From Shimwellia pseudoproteus (lineage in GTDB: Bacteria; Pseudomonadota; Gammaproteobacteria; Enterobacterales; Enterobacteriaceae), in assembly GCF_016415625.1 (NCBI RefSeq), contig NZ_WBXP01000026.1, forward strand, positions 1 through 56,142: a DNA stretch of 56,142 nt, written 5' to 3'. A program made the translations under genes and the position numbers. Shown here in pieces: positions 53,079 to 56,142 of this stretch. The notes below the pieces were generated by a model, which worked only from the letters and a program-made list of their open reading frames with translations, was not told the DNA's origin and ran no database searches. The first letter of the stretch is position 1, and each line of letters opens with the position of its first letter.

Positions 53079-54011
53079 ATGATGAAAACTTCAGGTCAGC
53101 TCGTTGTTTTGGGCAGTATTAATGCCGACCATATACTCAACCTTGATCATTTCCCCACCCCGGGCGAGACCGTGAAAGGGAGCCACTACCAGGTTGCCTT
53201 CGGCGGTAAAGGGGCCAATCAGGCGGTGGCTGCCGGGCGCAGCGGGGCGAAGATTGCCTTTATTGCCTGTGTCGGGAACGACGATACTGGCCGCCAGGTC
53301 TGCCAGCAGTTATCCAAAGACAATATTGATATCACGCCGGTGAGCACCGTTGCCGGGGAATCCACCGGTGTGGCGCTGATCTTCGTGAATAATGACGGTG
53401 AAAACGTGATTGGTATCCACGGCGGGGCCAATATGGCGCTGACGGAGGCGCTGGTCGCACAACACCAGGGGCTGATTGCCGGGGCTGAAGCGCTACTGAT
53501 GCAGCTGGAGTCACCGCTGGCTTGCGTACTGGCTGCGGCAAACATTGCCCGCCAGCACCACACCCGGGTGATCCTCAATCCGGCGCCAGCGTGTGCGTTA
53601 TCTGATGAGTTGCTGGGGCTGGTGGATATTATCACCCCGAATGAAACCGAAGCAGAAATCCTGACCGGGGTACCGGTTACCGATGATGACAGCGCTGCGC
53701 AGGCCGCCGAGGTTTTGCATAATAAAGGCATCGCTACGGTAATTATCACCCTGGGCAGCAAAGGGGTGTGGTTGAGCGAGCAGGGCCGCGGCACGCGGGT
53801 GCCTGGGTTCCGCGTCAACGCGGTGGATACTATTGCGGCGGGGGATACGTTTAATGGGGCGATGGTCACTGCCCTGCTGGAAGGCCGCCCGTTAACGGAG
53901 GCGATTCGTTTTGCGCACGCCGCCGCCGCGATTGCGGTAACGCGTAAAGGCGCTCAGCCGTCGGTACCGTGGCGCCATGAGATTGACGATTTTCTGCAGC
54001 AGCAGGGGTAG
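53079..54011 (+). CDS. rbsK: ribokinase
   Basis: RbsK phosphorylates ribose to ribose-5-phosphate. The 310-residue PfkB-family kinase has GGKGANQAVAAGRSG near the N-terminus. The anion hole and catalytic Asp lie in DTIAAGDTFNGAM. Two adjacent ATGs (53079, 53082) are possible starts. rbsR begins 3 bp after its stop. Confidence 0.97.
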   Translation: MMKTSGQLVVLGSINADHILNLDHFPTPGETVKGSHYQVAFGGKGANQAVAAGRSGAKIAFIACVGNDDTGRQVCQQLSKDNIDITPVSTVAGESTGVALIFVNNDGENVIGIHGGANMALTEALVAQHQGLIAGAEALLMQLESPLACVLAAANIARQHHTRVILNPAPACALSDELLGLVDIITPNETEAEILTGVPVTDDDSAAQAAEVLHNKGIATVIITLGSKGVWLSEQGRGTRVPGFRVNAVDTIAAGDTFNGAMVTALLEGRPLTEAIRFAHAAAAIAVTRKGAQPSVPWRHEIDDFLQQQG

Positions 54012-54014
54012 CCA

Positions 54015-55007
54015 GTGGCAACCATGAAGGATGTAGCCCGCATGGCGGGTGTGTCGACCTCGACAGTTTCCCATGTTATCAATAAGGACCGTTTTGTCAG
54101 TGATGCGGTACGCCGGAAAGTCGAAGAGGCAGTTGCGGTACTTAATTATGTGCCATCGGCGCTGGCCAGGAGCCTGAAGCTAAACCAGACCCGCACCATC
54201 GGTATGTTGCTGACCGCCAGTAATAACCCGTTTTACTCCGAAGTGGTGCGTGGTGTCGAGCGCACCTGTTTCGAGCGCGGCTATAGCCTGATCCTCTGTA
54301 ATACCGAAGGGGATGCGCAGCGTATGGATCGCAATCTGGAGACGCTGCTGCAAAAACGGGTGGATGGGGTCCTGTTGCTGTGCACCGAAACCCAGCCTCC
54401 GTCCCCGGACATTATTCGCCGCTATTCATCCGTACCGATTGTCATGATGGACTGGTCGCCGCTGGATATTGGCTGTGATGTTATTCAGGACAACTCACTG
54501 CTGGGGGGGGAGATAGCCACCCAGTATTTGATTGATAAAGGCTACCGGCGGATAGCCTGTATTTCCGGGCCACTGGATAAAACGCCTTCTCTCCAGCGCC
54601 TTAAAGGCTACCGCAATGCGATGCAGCGTAACGGGCTTGCGGTGCCGGATAACTATGTTATCACTGGGAATTACGAGTTTTCTGGCGGTTTCGGCACCAT
54701 GAATGACCTGCTGGCGTTGCCGCAGCCGCCGCAGGCGGTGTTTATCGGTAATGATGCGATGGCGGTTGGGGCTTATCACGCGTTATATCAGGCGGGGCTG
54801 AGTATTCCTGAGGATATGGCCATTGTGGGGTATGACGATATTGAACTGGCCAGATTTATGACCCCCCCGCTGACGACGATACATCAGCCTAAAGACGAGT
54901 TGGGTGAGCTGGCGGTAGATGTGTTGATTCACCGGCTGGGAGAACCTGGCCTGCAGTATCAGTGCCTGCAATTGACCCCGGAGCTGGTGGAGCGCGGGTC
55001 TGCGTAA
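54015..55007 (+). CDS. rbsR: RbsR, LacI-family ribose repressor
   Basis: The 330-residue repressor starts at GTG (54015; (M)[11 protein letters not shown]). The N-terminal helix-turn-helix ([18 protein letters not shown]) is followed by a periplasmic-binding-protein-like sensor domain for ribose. It represses rbsDACBKR through the palindromes upstream of rbsD. In E. coli hsrA follows; here the next gene is yieP on the opposite strand. Confidence 0.97.
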   Translation: MATMKDVARMAGVSTSTVSHVINKDRFVSDAVRRKVEEAVAVLNYVPSALARSLKLNQTRTIGMLLTASNNPFYSEVVRGVERTCFERGYSLILCNTEGDAQRMDRNLETLLQKRVDGVLLLCTETQPPSPDIIRRYSSVPIVMMDWSPLDIGCDVIQDNSLLGGEIATQYLIDKGYRRIACISGPLDKTPSLQRLKGYRNAMQRNGLAVPDNYVITGNYEFSGGFGTMNDLLALPQPPQAVFIGNDAMAVGAYHALYQAGLSIPEDMAIVGYDDIELARFMTPPLTTIHQPKDELGELAVDVLIHRLGEPGLQYQCLQLTPELVERGSA

Positions 55008-55055
55008 CGGATTATCTAATAATGGATAGCCTGGTTGCGCGCAAAGAGAAAGAGA

Positions 55056-55080
55056 GATGGCGTAGTGAACATACGCCATC
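55056..55080. terminator. hairpin between rbsR and yieP
   Basis: GATGGCGTA and TACGCCATC arms with a 7-base loop lie between the convergent stops. Downstream sequence is T-rich on both strands but without a pure U-run, so it is probably bidirectional. Confidence 0.65.
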
Positions 55081-55097
55081 TTATTACCCGGGGGCCG

Positions 55098-55802
55098 CTA
55101 TTCTGGCTGGCGCTTTACCGGCGAGGTTAATAACTCCCGGCAGGCTGCCGCCGCCGCATCACTGTCACCGCTGATGATGGCATCAACAACCATCTGGTGA
55201 AGGCCAAGTTTAATCACTTCGTTATCGGTAATAGATGAGAAGTAATTAAAGTAAATTGAACGGAACAAATTGGCGAAGGACGACAGGAACGGATTGTGGC
55301 TCATTGCATAGACCCGTTCATGCCACGCCATGTCGACTTCTACCCAGCGCTGACGATCGAAGTTTTTCTGTAGCTCGACCATTTCCCGCATGATCTCAGC
55401 CAATTGTGTTTTTTGCTCTGGGGTGCCGAATTGGGCCGCCAGGGCACAGGCCTGTGGTTCCAGGGTATGGCGCATAACCAGAAAATGGCTAACGACCTCA
55501 CCGAAATTGTCTTCTGTCATCCACCAGGCGAGCAGTTCTTTATCAAGGAAGTTCCAGTGGGACTGGGGCATTACCCTGGTGCCAATCCTCGGGCGCGGCA
55601 ATAGCATGCCTTTTGCGGTCAGCGTTTTTACCGCTTCCCGGACCGCTGTCCGGCTAACCCCAAAAATTTCGCCGAGCTCTATTTCGCCGGGCAGAATGCT
55701 CTCCGGTGCGTATTCTCCGGTGAGAATACGCTGGGCCAGCTTTTCAGCTAATACCCAGGATATGTTTTTTTGTGCAGCGAGTTGTTGTGCCGATAAAGAC
55801 AT
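55098..55802 (-). CDS. yieP: YieP, GntR/FadR-family transcription regulator
   Basis: The 234-residue protein has an N-terminal winged helix (GEIELGEIFGVSRTAVREAVKTLTAKGML) region and a helical FCD ligand-binding domain with D/H metal-type residues. It matches E. coli YieP. I prefer the ATG at 55802 (MSLSAQQ), with AAGGA nine bases upstream, over 55820. It is divergent from the rRNA operon promoter. Confidence 0.94.
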   Translation of the reverse strand: MSLSAQQLAAQKNISWVLAEKLAQRILTGEYAPESILPGEIELGEIFGVSRTAVREAVKTLTAKGMLLPRPRIGTRVMPQSHWNFLDKELLAWWMTEDNFGEVVSHFLVMRHTLEPQACALAAQFGTPEQKTQLAEIMREMVELQKNFDRQRWVEVDMAWHERVYAMSHNPFLSSFANLFRSIYFNYFSSITDNEVIKLGLHQMVVDAIISGDSDAAAAACRELLTSPVKRQPE

Positions 55803-55954
55803 TAACGTCATTCCTTCCATCTAACCTCTGTGCTTCAGTATGCCACTCGTCAGTGATTTCCGGTGTTTTAATCATCAAAGATCACGAGAAGTGCCGCATT
55901 TTTGTCTATTCCGGTCGAAAAACTACCCATTGGTAAAAAAATTGAAATTAAGGG

Positions 55955-55982
55955 TTGCCAGCCGTCAGAAACTCCCTATAAT
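55955..55982 (+). promoter_or_regulatory. rRNA operon promoter P1
   Basis: TTGCCA, a 16-bp spacer, TATAAT and the GCGCCTCC discriminator followed by CACTGACACGG are the hallmarks of an rrn P1 promoter. An A/T-rich UP element (about 55916-55950) lies upstream. Position next to yieP corresponds to rrnC in E. coli. Confidence 0.93.
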
Positions 55983-56075
55983 GCGCCTCCACTGACACGG
56001 CACAACTGCTTCTAAACCGGCCCGTCAGGCAAAGGAAAACAACGTTTACGAGTAACGAAACGTGAAAATAAACAG

Positions 56076-56103
56076 TTGACTTTGAAAGAGGAAAACGTAT
56101 TAT
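56076..56103 (+). promoter_or_regulatory. rRNA operon promoter P2
   Basis: TTGACT, a 16-bp spacer and TATTAT lie 121 bp downstream of P1, at the usual P1-P2 distance. The window ends in the leader; the 16S gene is not reached. Confidence 0.92.
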
Positions 56104-56142
56104 ACGGGACCTCGCGACAGAGCGCTCAGCGCCGTCGCACTG

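Overview
The window is an enterobacterial chromosome segment that contains the replication origin. Gene order and protein sequences match the oriC neighbourhood of Escherichia/Klebsiella-type Enterobacteriaceae: yieE-chrR-adeP-yieH, phoU-pstBACS, glmS-glmU, atpCDGAHFEBI, rsmG-mnmG, oriC, mioC, asnC/asnA, viaA-ravA, kup, rbsDACBKR, yieP, and the P1/P2 promoters of an rRNA operon at the right edge. The genus cannot be fixed from the sequence alone. Differences from E. coli K-12 include no bgl or cbr genes between phoU and yieH, no hsrA between rbsR and yieP, a DUF1624-type membrane protein gene between chrR and adeP, and about 17 kb of extra DNA between pstS and glmS.

Layout. 1-5.0 kb: a possible gene end, a degenerate phosphopantetheinyl transferase homologue (yieE), the chrR quinone/chromate reductase, a DUF1624 membrane protein, the adenine permease and the YieH phosphatase. 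5.0-9.8 kb: the Pho-regulated phosphate uptake operon with a multi-unit Pho box. 10.2-12.1 kb: an OprD-type porin with an exact PurR-type operator upstream, and a CspA-family gene with its long cold-shock leader. 12.5-26.9 kb: the accessory locus. 27.3-31.4 kb: glmS-glmU and a small CRP/sigma70-type transcription unit that could encode a 16-residue peptide. 31.4-41.5 kb: ATP synthase, rsmG, mnmG. 41.5-41.83 kb: oriC. 41.8-56.1 kb: mioC through the rrn promoters.

The most interesting part is the 12.5-26.9 kb locus. One arm (minus strand) encodes a fatty acyl-AMP ligase, an NAD(P)-dependent short-chain reductase/epimerase, a dedicated acyl carrier protein and a serine palmitoyltransferase-type enzyme with overlapping or tightly packed genes. 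A divergent gene encodes YghO, which belongs to the bacterial ceramide synthase family. Together these are the parts of a bacterial ceramide pathway as known from Caulobacter. Facing them are an LptF/LptG-like permease pair, a YtfJ-family periplasmic protein, a CHAD-like helical protein, a YghQ-type flippase and three paralogous P-loop kinases (YghR, YghS, YghT). E. coli K-12 keeps only yghO and yghQRST, at another chromosomal site and flanking an IS5 copy, so this window appears to show an intact version of a locus that is a deleted relic there. My inference is that the locus makes a ceramide, modifies it by phosphorylation, flips it, and exports it towards the outer membrane through the LptFG-like pair.
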